A stretch of DNA of 64,000 bases from Sphingobacterium sp. (lineage in GTDB: Bacteria > Bacteroidota > Bacteroidia > Sphingobacteriales > Sphingobacteriaceae): positions 310,001 to 374,000 of the forward strand of contig JAITTY010000005.1 in the NCBI GenBank assembly GCA_031286695.1, given 5' to 3'. Under the pieces are notes generated by a model that worked only from the letters and a program-made list of their open reading frames with translations, was not told the origin of the DNA and searched no databases. The position numbers and the translations under genes are program-made. Numbering within the stretch: the first letter of the stretch is position 1; the number at the start of each line of letters is the position of its first letter. Of the stretch, positions 7,804 to 16,996 are shown piece after piece.

Positions 7804-10800
7804 TTAAAAAGTTAGATTTAGCCCTAGCGTAAAGCTTTTTTGAGGTCTTATCGTATTCTCATAAAAGGGATCCAAGCCTCTCGAGTTGGCCAGCCATAGG
7901 TATCCCAGATTAGAAACATAGCCTTTCAGCACTAGCGACTTTATGCCATACCTTTTCAGGAGTTCAGGTCGTACGCTGTAGTCTATATATAGATCATGTA
8001 ATGCGATATAATCTGCTTTCTCCACCAAAGCTGAGCTACCGATATAAAAAGAAGTTGCATTTCCATTGAATGGATATACCAATGCAGGTACATCCGTCCG
8101 TTTTTCATCACCAGGTTGCTGCCACCGATCGGCATAGTCAGCATGCCCCGCCCAACTTGTTGCCATCATACCATAAGATATACTTGAGCGTTTGAAATAA
8201 CTTCCAAACCGATAGTCAAGATTAAAAGTCAGTGACAGATCGCCATAGCGCAATGTGTTTGTCAATGCGCCAAATACCGTCGCTTTTGCTGGTCCATGAT
8301 AGGCTAATGTCCCGACAGGTGCATTCATTATTTTGCTATACTCGTTAGAAATTTCTCCGTCGAGATATCCCCTTGGCATTCCATTTTCAGCATCCAATCC
8401 CGCCCATTGATAACCGAACACCGTATATACCGGATACCCGATCAATGGTGTTACGGAGTTATTGGAGTTGATGTAACTCTGCGCGGTTGTTGACTGGCTA
8501 TAATATTCTTTCACTTTGGAGTGGTTGACACTAAAGACAATTGTACTTTCCCAACCAAATTTCGGTTGCCGGATATTGACCGTATTTAAGGTCAAATCCA
8601 CACCATTTCCGGTAGTAGTAGCAACATTCCCAAGAAAGACACTTTTGCCCGATAGGTTTCCTAGCCCTGTGGTGGGGTCGATATCGCTATTGCTCAAAAG
8701 ATCGGTATTGCGTTTTGCATAATACTCGAGCGATCCCGAAAGTCGATTTTTAAAAAATCCAAAGTCCAGTCCAAAATTGAGCAGTCTATTTTTTTCCCAA
8801 CGAAGTGATTCATTGGGCGGATTCTGCACATCAGCCCGTGGGGCATTGGTGAGGTAAGCATTCGAAAGCGTAATGGTTGTAATTCCAACCGCATCACCGA
8901 CATTACCACTATAGCCAAACGTGGACCTTAGACTCAATTTATTTATCCAATCCGTTTTAAACCAGTTCTCCTGATGAATATGCCATAACCCACCCACTGA
9001 CCACAACGGTACCTTTCGATTATTCGTCTTAACACCAAATAAGTTGGATTGATCGACACGAGCGCTACCGGAAAGGCTGTACTTCCCTTTATAAGTATAG
9101 GCTAGATTACCAAAATATGAGAAAAATCGAGTCGTAGTAGAGGTCATATTAACACCATAAGGAATATTGCCACTCCCGCTTGCATCGTAATATTTATAAC
9201 GCGTTACGTAATCCACAGGTACACTAACTAATCCCCGCTCAGCATAGCCATAGGCGATATTACTATGGCCGACAATTTTATTCTCCCGTACTTCCATCCC
9301 CAGCATCGCATCGAGATGATGGTCCGTAGCAAAACTACGCTCAAAGTTAGCCTTTATGCGCCCCTGCTGGCTCCTTTGCTCGTCTGCCTCAGTCTGCAAA
9401 ATATCGCCTACAGGAACTGGAAATGAGACCAGGCCTGTTGCACTGACCTGCGCAAAACGGTTGATCAAATTGCGTACATCGTATGAATTTCGATCCCGTA
9501 GCGTCCGCTGATCACCAACCTGTTTTTGATACTGGTAGTTGGCAACAAGAGATACTCCCTCGATGGGACGGTACAGCAGCGAAGGATTAAATAAATACTC
9601 GGTAGACTTATTTGTAGCATTGCTTGTATTCTGATAAATATCATCCAAAGGTGTGAACGTCCAATCCAAGAGCCCTTTCTCCATCGCACTTTCCTTAAAT
9701 GTATCGCGCAGACCATTCGATAATGGTAAATAAGAACCATCCTCAGCGGCCAACTCGGCATAGGGATATAAAAATTTACCCGATCCCAGAGAGAAACTCG
9801 TAAAGTCATTTAATGTCGATGGATATAAATTGCTCATGGTCTTTTGGCTAAACACTATATTACTCGTCAATTCCAACCGTTTACCCAATTGGTAGCTCGT
9901 ATTAGAACGAATGGAAAAGCGATTGTTGGAATTCTTGACCTTATCCTCCTTGTTATGGTCATAATTGGCCGAAAGGAAATAGCGGAGTGCGTTATTGCCA
10001 CCCCTAATATTTATACCATATTGCTGAACCAATTTATTGGTATAAAGATACCTTTCGACATCGTCACGCACATCTATCGTCCTTAGCCTATCTATCCGGG
10101 AGGACGCTGTCTGGGCATCAATTAAGCCATTGCGCAGGAGAACGAGTGTTTCAACAACAGGCGTCTGTGCAACGGGATAAGGTCGAGCCAATTGACTATC
10201 GTAGTATCCTTTGTTGAACAGCATCGTTTCAAAATCAATAAAATCTGAGCTTGATACGCGTTTTAACCGAGAAAGATCTGGCTTTGGTGCATAGGCTAAA
10301 GAGCTATTGAAACTGACTGTAGGACGATCATTTGCTTTCCCTGCTTTGGTTCGAATAACCACAACACCATTCCCAGCCCTAGCGCCCCATATCGAAGAGG
10401 CCGCAGCATCTTTTAATACCGTAATGCTTTCTATATCATTCGAATTGATCAGGGTAATATCGCCATCATAAGCCATATTATCCAATATATACAAAGGCTG
10501 ATCGTTGGAAAAGATGGTATTACGTCCACGTATATTCATTTTCGGCGTCACGTTTGATGAGACATTAGGCACATCAAAACGTATCGACGCCACACGACCG
10601 TTCAGCTGTTCCAGTACGTTCTGATGGATCCTGCGATCGATCTGACTTCGCCCCACAAGTTCAAATGAGCCTGTCACCCGTTCACGCGGTTTAATCTGGT
10701 AGCCTGTAGAAACAGTCGCTTCTTCAAGCCTTAGTTCCTTTGGTGCTAATTCAACAGTGAGGTACTTTCCAACACCATTGTCGTTGACGGCTTTTGTTTC

Positions 10801-11061
10801 ATACCCTAGTATACTAAACACAACAGCTTTTTTAGGAGCAGATTGGTATTGGATCTGAAATTCCCCTTTTTGATCAGTCGTCGCATTCCGACCGGTAGCG
10901 ATATCGCGAATAGATACAGCTGCTATTCCCTTTTTTGTAAGGCTGTCGATCACCTTCCCTTTAAAAATATAGACGTTTTGCTGTCCCTGCACAAATGCAA
11001 TCGGTAAGGTCAAAAAGGTAAAAAGTAAGATCAGGTTTATATTCAGTTTTAAGATTTTCAT
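7804..11061 (-). CDS. SusC/RagA-family TonB-linked outer-membrane transporter
   Basis: This 1085-residue TonB-dependent transporter has a signal peptide and a carboxypeptidase-regulatory-like domain (about 30-110, FKGKVIDSLTKKGIAAVSI). A plug domain (about 120-245) contains NIRGRNTIFSNDQPLYILDN and VLKDAAASSIWGARAGNGVV, the SusC hallmark. A long beta barrel ends in an aromatic residue (LGLNLTF). It imports a ligand across the outer membrane using TonB energy. The four-base overlap with the thioredoxin-like gene upstream (ATGA) and the close SusD downstream indicate one operon. No anti-sigma/sigma pair adjoins. Confidence 0.95.
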   Translation of the reverse strand: MKILKLNINLILLFTFLTLPIAFVQGQQNVYIFKGKVIDSLTKKGIAAVSIRDIATGRNATTDQKGEFQIQYQSAPKKAVVFSILGYETKAVNDNGVGKYLTVELAPKELRLEEATVSTGYQIKPRERVTGSFELVGRSQIDRRIHQNVLEQLNGRVASIRFDVPNVSSNVTPKMNIRGRNTIFSNDQPLYILDNMAYDGDITLINSNDIESITVLKDAAASSIWGARAGNGVVVIRTKAGKANDRPTVSFNSSLAYAPKPDLSRLKRVSSSDFIDFETMLFNKGYYDSQLARPYPVAQTPVVETLVLLRNGLIDAQTASSRIDRLRTIDVRDDVERYLYTNKLVQQYGINIRGGNNALRYFLSANYDHNKEDKVKNSNNRFSIRSNTSYQLGKRLELTSNIVFSQKTMSNLYPSTLNDFTSFSLGSGKFLYPYAELAAEDGSYLPLSNGLRDTFKESAMEKGLLDWTFTPLDDIYQNTSNATNKSTEYLFNPSLLYRPIEGVSLVANYQYQKQVGDQRTLRDRNSYDVRNLINRFAQVSATGLVSFPVPVGDILQTEADEQRSQQGRIKANFERSFATDHHLDAMLGMEVRENKIVGHSNIAYGYAERGLVSVPVDYVTRYKYYDASGSGNIPYGVNMTSTTTRFFSYFGNLAYTYKGKYSLSGSARVDQSNLFGVKTNNRKVPLWSVGGLWHIHQENWFKTDWINKLSLRSTFGYSGNVGDAVGITTITLSNAYLTNAPRADVQNPPNESLRWEKNRLLNFGLDFGFFKNRLSGSLEYYAKRNTDLLSNSDIDPTTGLGNLSGKSVFLGNVATTTGNGVDLTLNTVNIRQPKFGWESTIVFSVNHSKVKEYYSQSTTAQSYINSNNSVTPLIGYPVYTVFGYQWAGLDAENGMPRGYLDGEISNEYSKIMNAPVGTLAYHGPAKATVFGALTNTLRYGDLSLTFNLDYRFGSYFKRSSISYGMMATSWAGHADYADRWQQPGDEKRTDVPALVYPFNGNATSFYIGSSALVEKADYIALHDLYIDYSVRPELLKRYGIKSLVLKGYVSNLGYLWLANSRGLDPFYENTIRPQKSFTLGLNLTF

Positions 11062-12542
11062 AGTTTTCTGATAATTAGTTGTTTTACCCTATTCATTTCG
11101 ATGGTCGCGGTGATACCATACCTTTTAAGCCAGCGGTTCATCTCTTTGAGCGATTTAAACTGCCATTCTTTTTTTTCATCAAAAAGAATATTTGTCTTTG
11201 CAGGCATCGCATAGATACCTCTTTCGCGATCCATATTGATGGAATAGATCAATCCCCGAAGTGACATCCGTTGCTTGTTCAGTACCACAGGGTGATTAAA
11301 TGACAGATCTTGGATCGCATTTTTACTCGCATTTGTTGTCTTAACAAATACAAGTGTCGGTATATCGCGTATGGCGGTATCTGCAGTCCAGCCGAAATAA
11401 GACTCTAAGTCAGATTTTACTTTGGCACGAAGCCTGTCCTCTGCGTCGGCAGGAAAGATCAGTTCATAAGTAAGTACCGAATCCATCAATTTTTGTTGAT
11501 CAGAAGGATAGATAATCTGGTTATTGGCATACATCGCTGCTTCCGGATATACAGCCACCCAAGTATTCATAAAAACATTATTTATCATCTTTAGGATAAT
11601 CCGGTTTCTCAAGCTATCGTGTGACAATAAGTACATCGAAGGTATCCCATCTAATAATCCAGAAAAGATGGATCTACTTTTAAAGTTGTTCTCAGGACCA
11701 TTAAGATCATTGACAAATAATGGATACCTTGGGTTAAAATTGAGGTCGTCGTATTTCATTTTTATCAGCACGTCGCGACCATTTAGCATATCATTTAAAT
11801 TTTTCCTATTGATATATTCCGGAAAAGTGATTGCTTTTACCTTATTATCAGCTATGATAACGACATGAGGTAGAATCTTTCTAGGGAAATATGCGCCAAT
11901 TCCAGTCGTATCATTGTCTCCGAGCACATTCGTAGATTTTAATACGATCTCTTTATCGTTCATCCAGGGAATTACCTTTTTGGAAGGATCGTTACTTACT
12001 GGTACGATGGATAGTCTACCATTAAACTCAGCATTCAAAGAATCAACTTTCGGAAACAATTTGATACAGCTTTTGCACCAAGTATTCCAAAAGTCTAGGA
12101 TTAATAGCTTCTGATTTCTATAGTCTGCTAATGTACCAGTTGCATTTTGCGCTGTAGGTTTAATAATTTCGAGCGGCATATTCCACAGCTCCTCAGGTAT
12201 GGTATCTCCTATTTTGAGCGGGATAATTTTAGCCAACCCTTCCGCCCCGCTGTCCTTGCGGGGCGTCTGAGCTGATAAACTAAACATATGAAAACTGAAC
12301 ATCATAAGGAACAGGATTAGAATTGTCCTTATGCTAAACATTCCCTTTACACTCTTTGGCATCGGCACAGGGGTACATGCCGACATTATTTGCCTCAAGC
12401 TATATACTATACAATTGAACGGGTACTTTTTATCCCATGCATTTTGTATTTTTTTTAAAATATTTTTTTCGGCAGCTTTTATAGCTGCCAGATATGCTAC
12501 CTTATCCAATAAGGCAGACATCAGATTTGATCTGTGTTTCAT
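11058..12542 (-). CDS. TlpA-like thioredoxin-fold protein
   Basis: This 494-residue protein has a thioredoxin-like domain (about 110-260) with LLILDFWNTWCKSCIKLFP, whose CxxC is at residues 156-159. A long C-terminal domain (260-494) without a clear family follows. A hydrophobic segment at about 68-90 (start of MFSIRTILILFLMM) ends in SLSAQ and looks like a signal peptide, so Met68 (position 12341) may be the true start. The alternative is an unusual 67-residue cytoplasmic extension. It probably acts as a periplasmic disulphide reductase. It is translationally coupled to SusC, so it may mature or receive the imported ligand. Confidence 0.8.
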   Translation of the reverse strand: MKHRSNLMSALLDKVAYLAAIKAAEKNILKKIQNAWDKKYPFNCIVYSLRQIMSACTPVPMPKSVKGMFSIRTILILFLMMFSFHMFSLSAQTPRKDSGAEGLAKIIPLKIGDTIPEELWNMPLEIIKPTAQNATGTLADYRNQKLLILDFWNTWCKSCIKLFPKVDSLNAEFNGRLSIVPVSNDPSKKVIPWMNDKEIVLKSTNVLGDNDTTGIGAYFPRKILPHVVIIADNKVKAITFPEYINRKNLNDMLNGRDVLIKMKYDDLNFNPRYPLFVNDLNGPENNFKSRSIFSGLLDGIPSMYLLSHDSLRNRIILKMINNVFMNTWVAVYPEAAMYANNQIIYPSDQQKLMDSVLTYELIFPADAEDRLRAKVKSDLESYFGWTADTAIRDIPTLVFVKTTNASKNAIQDLSFNHPVVLNKQRMSLRGLIYSINMDRERGIYAMPAKTNILFDEKKEWQFKSLKEMNRWLKRYGITATIEMNRVKQLIIRKL

Positions 12543-12558
12543 CTGCTTATTGTTAAAG

Positions 12559-12933
12559 TTAGTCCGCTATACGTTCAAAAAGATCATGAATCCTTTTCGT
12601 GATCGAAAGCTCTTGTCTACTTACCTGTGTAGTCTCAGCATCGGAGATATCGATGTTATCGATTACATTGGAATTGGTGTGCAGCACAAAATAGGCGACC
12701 ACTAAACGAAACAGATCAGCTGTAAAGACTTGCTTATGGCTGACTACATAAATTTCGTTCATATAATTCGTATCGGTCTGATTTCTCAGCAATAGATCGA
12801 TTGTTCGCTGAATACTTATGAGATTATACTTTTCCCAAAAGTCTATGATTTTTTGAACAGGGTCATATCCTGCATCGTGTATTTCATAGAGTGCCAGTTC
12901 TAGGGCTAGCACATTTGAATATTTTTGGTTCAT
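12559..12933 (-). CDS. Hypothetical protein at the head of the SusC/D operon
   Basis: This 124-residue, mostly helical, soluble protein has no recognised motif, no Cys cluster and no signal peptide. It ends 16 bases before the thioredoxin-like gene on the same strand, so it probably leads the operon. The N-terminal extension of the next gene is similarly helical, which may mean the two were once arranged differently. The function is unknown. Confidence 0.6.
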   Translation of the reverse strand: MNQKYSNVLALELALYEIHDAGYDPVQKIIDFWEKYNLISIQRTIDLLLRNQTDTNYMNEIYVVSHKQVFTADLFRLVVAYFVLHTNSNVIDNIDISDAETTQVSRQELSITKRIHDLFERIAD

Positions 12934-13921
12934 TTTATAGGTTCAAAAAAGATGACTTCAGCCCTACCCGATCAATTTAAACGGGCGTAGCCTCCCCTTT
13001 GCAAAAAAAATTGCATTCAAAAAGGGTTGTCATTTGCAGCTTTTTTTTAATACTGCTTGTACAACAAGAAAAAATTAACAGTTCCGCAAAGCGCCCGAAA
13101 ATTGGTTACAAGTCATCATTAGGGGTTATTATGGCGCTTCCTCTCGGAAAGAAATAAGAAACCCGACCTATTTAGTATAGAATAACAATACAATATTATA
13201 GTATTTAATTTTGTTGTTTAAAAATAAAATGCTACTTTTAAGGTGTTAGAAGTCTCGTAAGAGCAATTTTATTAATTACCTAAAATTAAGGGTGTAGTGT
13301 ATGTTAAATATACAGATCGGGAAAACCAAGTCTAAGGGCCTTTCTAGTTTATACCTGATTCGGTACATTCTATTTTGTGGATGCCGCTATCCCCTATTTT
13401 GGTTTTATATGGTTTAACTAATTATTCTGGAGCTCGAATAATCTTGCTTATTAAAATTGAATTTGCAAACCGGGTGCTAACCTCCTTGAGGTAAGCCTGG
13501 TGTTTTGGTCGGTCCTTGAATCGTCTTGTCATAATCCATTTGGTTATAAAAACGATGTTAACTCTTAAAGCCTGGAAACACCCTAAGATATCAAAAGGGT
13601 GAGTCCTAAAGCTTTCAATCAATGGCACCGCCAGGAGCCTCTTCATCTCATACACGATGAGTTGAATTTTCCATCGAAAGACTTACATAGAGCTCACCCT
13701 CTTGAAAAATATATATCAAAGATATAAATAATTCAAAGATGGGCGAACTCCGAGTCTACTCGCTGGATTAAAACTGGCGGTTTTTTGAGCAGAGTGACAT
13801 CGTTAAGATTGAGGAAATATCTCAATCTAATAATCGCTTATGTTTCTAAAACAAAGGTAATAAAGAATTTCAATAAATGCAAAAGTTACATTAATTAATT
13901 ATAAAATATCATCATAAAAGA
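12934..13921. other. Long intergenic junction between genome and defence island
   Basis: This is 988 bases without a convincing gene. The first 100-200 bases should hold the promoter of the leftward SusC/D operon. A 38-codon frame at 13301-13417 and a 77-codon leftward frame at 13422-13655 have no family resemblance strong enough to call. The 38-codon frame has a faint likeness to integrase N-termini (KTKSKGLSSLYLIR). AT content rises to the right of this stretch, so it is the likely left edge of acquired DNA. No tRNA was seen. Confidence 0.4.
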
Positions 13922-14452
13922 ATGAGTAACGAGAAGAGATCTGAAAGGATAAAGTCTCCTGACTATAGAGTTTTTATCGGTAAGAATTTAAGGAGCCGCA
14001 GAATAGATGATGGATACACCCTTAATGACATTAAGGAAATGACTGGAATACCAATTAATACTTTAATAGGTATTGAAAAGGGCGATGTGACAAACATTGA
14101 TTACTATGTAGAATATGCCAAATCAGTTAACTATCAGCTAGCTACTTTAAAACAAGCTAATATCAAATTGGAACCTATAAATAAACTTTCGAATGAAAGT
14201 CTTAAAAGGATTAGATTGACTAAAGAAATTCGTAAGCATATAATTCTAACCAAATTTATATCAAAAGGCTCAACTACAATCGAAATTATTGACGAATTGA
14301 TTAGAAAAAAGGCTATTAAAAAGGATGAAGTTACTTCTACAGAAATTTCAGGTGTCATGAGAAACTTAGCTGCAGATAATATTATCGAAGTCGTGAGCAA
14401 AACTGGAAACAAAAACACTTACATTTTAAAAGAACCGGGAGTTTCACAATAA
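13922..14452 (+). CDS. XRE-type helix-turn-helix regulator with winged C-terminal domain
   Basis: This 176-residue protein has an N-terminal XRE domain (about 15-65; IGKNLRSRRIDDGYTLNDI, then GIPINTLIGIEKGD). A C-terminal domain (about 95-170) of alternating helices ends in VMRNLAADNIIEVVSKTGN and a final strand, which fits a winged helix. It starts the operon and the SRA-HNH gene begins six bases after its stop. The usual inference is an autoregulator that holds the restriction operon in check. It could alternatively be a controller protein timing restriction. Confidence 0.75.
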   Translation: MSNEKRSERIKSPDYRVFIGKNLRSRRIDDGYTLNDIKEMTGIPINTLIGIEKGDVTNIDYYVEYAKSVNYQLATLKQANIKLEPINKLSNESLKRIRLTKEIRKHIILTKFISKGSTTIEIIDELIRKKAIKKDEVTSTEISGVMRNLAADNIIEVVSKTGNKNTYILKEPGVSQ

Positions 14453-14458
14453 ATCTTT

Positions 14459-15340
14459 ATGGCAACTAGACCTATAATTTTTGGAGAGATTCTAAATATA
14501 CAAGAAGGACATTGGTTTGAAGGACGAAAAGAAATGATGCCTACAAGCTTTCATCGTAACTGGGGAGCCGGTATTGATGGGAATGGTACTACGGGCACAG
14601 CAGCAATTGTTTTATCTGGCGGATACGAGGATGATGAAGACAATGGTGAAGAAATCATCTATACTGGTGCTGGTGGAAATGATCCGAATACGGGTAAGCA
14701 AGTCAAAGACCAATCATGGAAAACCCCTGGTAACGCTGGCCTACGAAAAAGCCTGGATGAAGGTCTTCCGATTAGGGTGATTAGGGGGTATACTCATAAA
14801 TCTGCTTACTCTCCTGAAAAAGGATATACCTATGGTGGATTATACAGTGTCGTCGATGCTTGGGAAGAAATTGGAAAAAGTGGCTTTAAAATCTGTCGAT
14901 TCAAACTTCTATATATCGGGAATAGTGAACTCAAAAAGACAGCTGAAAGAGTTGAGCTTAAAATCTCTAACCAGGCTACTAAACGAAAAACAGGATCTAT
15001 CGTTAGGATTATAAGAGATACAAAAATTGCGCATGAAATTAAAAAGCTTTATGATTTTAAATGTCAGGTATGTCAGTTTGCTGTGCCTACCAAAGCAGGT
15101 CATTATGCTGAGGGCGCACATATAAAACCTCTTGGAACGCCTCATAATGGACACGATAGCTCAGACAACCTTCTTTGTCTTTGTCCCAACCATCATGTGA
15201 TGTTTGATCGTGGTAGTTTCTCGATTAAGGACAACTTAGAATTGATCGGAGAAGCTTCAGGAACATTGTTCTTGCACCCATCACACACGTTAAATAATAA
15301 AAATCTTAAATATCACAGAAAATCACATGGCTATTATTAA
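14459..15340 (+). CDS. SRA (YDG) - HNH modification-dependent endonuclease
   Basis: This 293-residue protein has an N-terminal SRA/YDG domain (about 5-160; FGEILNIQEGHWFEGRKEM, then RVIRGYTHKSAYSPEKGYTYGGLYSV). It is followed by an HNH nuclease domain (about 195-270) with CQVCQF, EGAHIKPLG and NLLCLCPNHHVMFDRG, giving zinc-binding Cys pairs and the catalytic His. SRA domains read 5-methyl- or 5-hydroxymethylcytosine by base flipping, and SRA-HNH fusions are known type IV restriction enzymes. The protein should cut DNA carrying modified cytosine, as some phages do. Its end overlaps the next start by 14 bases. Confidence 0.9.
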   Translation: MATRPIIFGEILNIQEGHWFEGRKEMMPTSFHRNWGAGIDGNGTTGTAAIVLSGGYEDDEDNGEEIIYTGAGGNDPNTGKQVKDQSWKTPGNAGLRKSLDEGLPIRVIRGYTHKSAYSPEKGYTYGGLYSVVDAWEEIGKSGFKICRFKLLYIGNSELKKTAERVELKISNQATKRKTGSIVRIIRDTKIAHEIKKLYDFKCQVCQFAVPTKAGHYAEGAHIKPLGTPHNGHDSSDNLLCLCPNHHVMFDRGSFSIKDNLELIGEASGTLFLHPSHTLNNKNLKYHRKSHGYY

Positions 15341-15722
15341 AGTTGTTTGCGGAATTATATTCAAAGGTGATCTCGTTCTGATCTGCAGACGAAAGCCAGA
15401 AAAATCTTTAGGTGGCTATTGGGAATTTCCCGGAGGTAAGGTTGAGGGAACAGAATCTTACGAAGATTCGTTAACACGCGAACTTATCGAAGAACTCAAC
15501 TTGGAGGTAGAAATCAAACAGCACTTTTTTAATACAGTTCACCATTACGAAAAAATCACAATTGAATTGATCTCTTTCATTTGTGAGACCGAAAATATAG
15601 CTACAAAGTCCACCGATCATGATAAGCTTGAGTGGGTGGAAGTTAGTGATCTATTAAATTGGAAGCTTGCTCCTGCTGATATTCCAATTGCGAAAGAGTT
15701 GATTGAAGAATTTAAAGGTTAG
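15327..15722 (+). CDS. Nudix hydrolase (MutT-like)
   Basis: This 131-residue protein is a single Nudix domain. The Nudix box spans about residues 37-59: GGKVEGTESYEDSLTRELIE followed by ELNLE, with the REXXEE core intact. It is preceded by GGYWEFPGG as in MutT-type 8-oxo-dGTP pyrophosphohydrolases. Nudix enzymes cleave nucleoside diphosphates linked to another group. Overlap with the SRA-HNH gene indicates coupled translation, so a role on modified nucleotides or NAD-like signals is possible. A housekeeping-type MutT captured in the operon is the plain alternative. Confidence 0.9.
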   Translation: MAIIKVVCGIIFKGDLVLICRRKPEKSLGGYWEFPGGKVEGTESYEDSLTRELIEELNLEVEIKQHFFNTVHHYEKITIELISFICETENIATKSTDHDKLEWVEVSDLLNWKLAPADIPIAKELIEEFKG

Positions 15723-15778
15723 AGATCGCAAAGAGTTTTAGAAATAATCCATGATACTACCTACAAAAAATATCCAAA

Positions 15779-16237
15779 ATGATATTTAAAGATTTTTCAG
15801 AAAGTGAGCTCTACTTGTTCATGAATGGCAAACTTATCTACAAACGATGGTTGGATACTGGCGTATCAAAAGTGTTCGACGTAATGGCATATGACAAATA
15901 CACCCTTGCCAGCATAAAAGAGCTTATAAATGAAAATGGATTGTTTATAGTCAAGGCTAGAATAAAGCTAACACCTACTGAGCAAGGCGGCCGAAAAACA
16001 GGTATCATCTCAGGTTATCGACCCAATCACGTGTTTGAATATTCGTCAGAAGGTAAATTACAGCGGAATTATATAGGTGATATAAATTTTGAGGGAGCGG
16101 ATCTAATGCCTGGAGAAGAAAGAATTGCGACTGTTCGCTTTCTTCTTGTAAAAGAGTTAGAGCAATATTTGACGAAAGGCCGTAAATGGTGGTTACATGA
16201 AGGGCCTAAAATTATTGGTGAAGCAGAAGTGTTATAA
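15779..16237 (+). CDS. Stand-alone EF-Tu domain III-like protein
   Basis: The 152-residue protein has a C-terminal part (about 57-152) that aligns by eye with domain III of elongation factor Tu. It shows QGGRKTGIISGYRPNHVF (70-86; EF-Tu has GGRHTPFFKGYRPQFYF), MPGEE (110-114; EF-Tu MPGDN) and HEGPKIIGEAEV (140-151; EF-Tu REGGRTVGAGVV). There is no GTPase domain. The N-terminal 55 residues are unrelated. EF-Tu domain III contacts tRNA and EF-Ts, so the protein might bind RNA or mimic EF-Tu in front of phage or host factors. It sits in the restriction operon 56 bases after the Nudix gene. Confidence 0.6.
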   Translation: MIFKDFSESELYLFMNGKLIYKRWLDTGVSKVFDVMAYDKYTLASIKELINENGLFIVKARIKLTPTEQGGRKTGIISGYRPNHVFEYSSEGKLQRNYIGDINFEGADLMPGEERIATVRFLLVKELEQYLTKGRKWWLHEGPKIIGEAEVL

Positions 16238-16245
16238 AAATAATT

Positions 16246-16599
16246 ATGGAGAAGAAACTTGGAATTAAAGTAAAAGTCAATGGCAATCCGGTCACAAATG
16301 CTGGGTTTGACAAAGATGACTATGTATTAGTCGGCAATGTAACCTTTGTAGAACGAAATAACGGAAGTAAGGAGTTCACACTTAATGTAAGCGGAATGGA
16401 TAATGAACAGAACGACAACGTTTATTGGTACGGAACCGAACTTAAAGAGGGTGATACAATTACTTTTGAGGTAATTGAAACTCCTTTTGATGATCCCAAA
16501 ATTAGAACCAAAAGTGATATAGACCAGGAGGCGAGAATAAAAAGTAAACTAGAACACTATCACCTTTTAAAAGAAAAACTTAAAGACCACATCAAATAA
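16246..16599 (+). CDS. Hypothetical protein, first of a tandem paralogue pair
   Basis: This 117-residue soluble protein is predicted to be beta-rich in its first 80 residues (LGIKVKVNGNPVTNAGFDKD) with a helical tail (HYHLLKEKLKDHIK). It is clearly related to the next gene: the N-terminal xGIxxKxNGxxxxxAGF pattern, the central glycine region and the LKExLKDHI tail are shared. No family is recognised. Gaps of eight and four bases to its neighbours mean strict co-translation. The pair might form a heteromer. Confidence 0.7.
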   Translation: MEKKLGIKVKVNGNPVTNAGFDKDDYVLVGNVTFVERNNGSKEFTLNVSGMDNEQNDNVYWYGTELKEGDTITFEVIETPFDDPKIRTKSDIDQEARIKSKLEHYHLLKEKLKDHIK

Positions 16600-16603
16600 T
16601 TTT

Positions 16604-16957
16604 ATGGACAATATAGGTATCAATATTAAAATAAATGGGGAACAGATTGCAAGGGCAGGATTTAACGAATCCCACTATGTATTGCATGCGATGGCTGCTT
16701 TCGCTCGTAGACGAGGCCGCAATGATGCGTTTGGTTTCCATGTAGGTGGTCTAGATTCTGATGCAAACAATCATGTTAATTGGCTAAAAACTACACTTAA
16801 TCTTGGAGACATAGTCACTTTAGAAATTGTAAAAGGCCCATTTGAGCCTCCGGAACCTCGCCAACCTCCAGTTGTTTCGGAAGAAGATCAGCTAAAGTAT
16901 GAGCTAGAATTATTCTATCGTTTGAAAGAAGAATTGAAAGATCATATTGAGGATTAG
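16604..16957 (+). CDS. Hypothetical protein, second of a tandem paralogue pair
   Basis: This 117-residue protein has the same length and layout as the preceding one. It shares the IGINIKINGEQIARAGFNES start and the RLKEELKDHIED tail. It differs by a basic ARRRGRND loop near residue 35 and a proline-rich linker (PFEPPEPRQPPV) before the helical tail. The equal lengths and tight spacing point to an old tandem duplication kept for a two-subunit role. No catalytic signature is visible. Confidence 0.7.
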   Translation: MDNIGINIKINGEQIARAGFNESHYVLHAMAAFARRRGRNDAFGFHVGGLDSDANNHVNWLKTTLNLGDIVTLEIVKGPFEPPEPRQPPVVSEEDQLKYELELFYRLKEELKDHIED

Positions 16958-16996
16958 GCCTATTAAGTTGACAAAACCCCTAAATCACTTACCCAA

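Noticed and set aside
13301..13417. 38-codon frame faintly like an integrase N-terminus (KTKSKGLSSLYLIR)
   Set aside because: Likeness covers only about 14 residues and the rest does not fit; too weak to call.
13422..13655. Leftward 77-codon frame near the island edge
   Set aside because: No motif, no partner and no conserved-looking composition; most likely chance.
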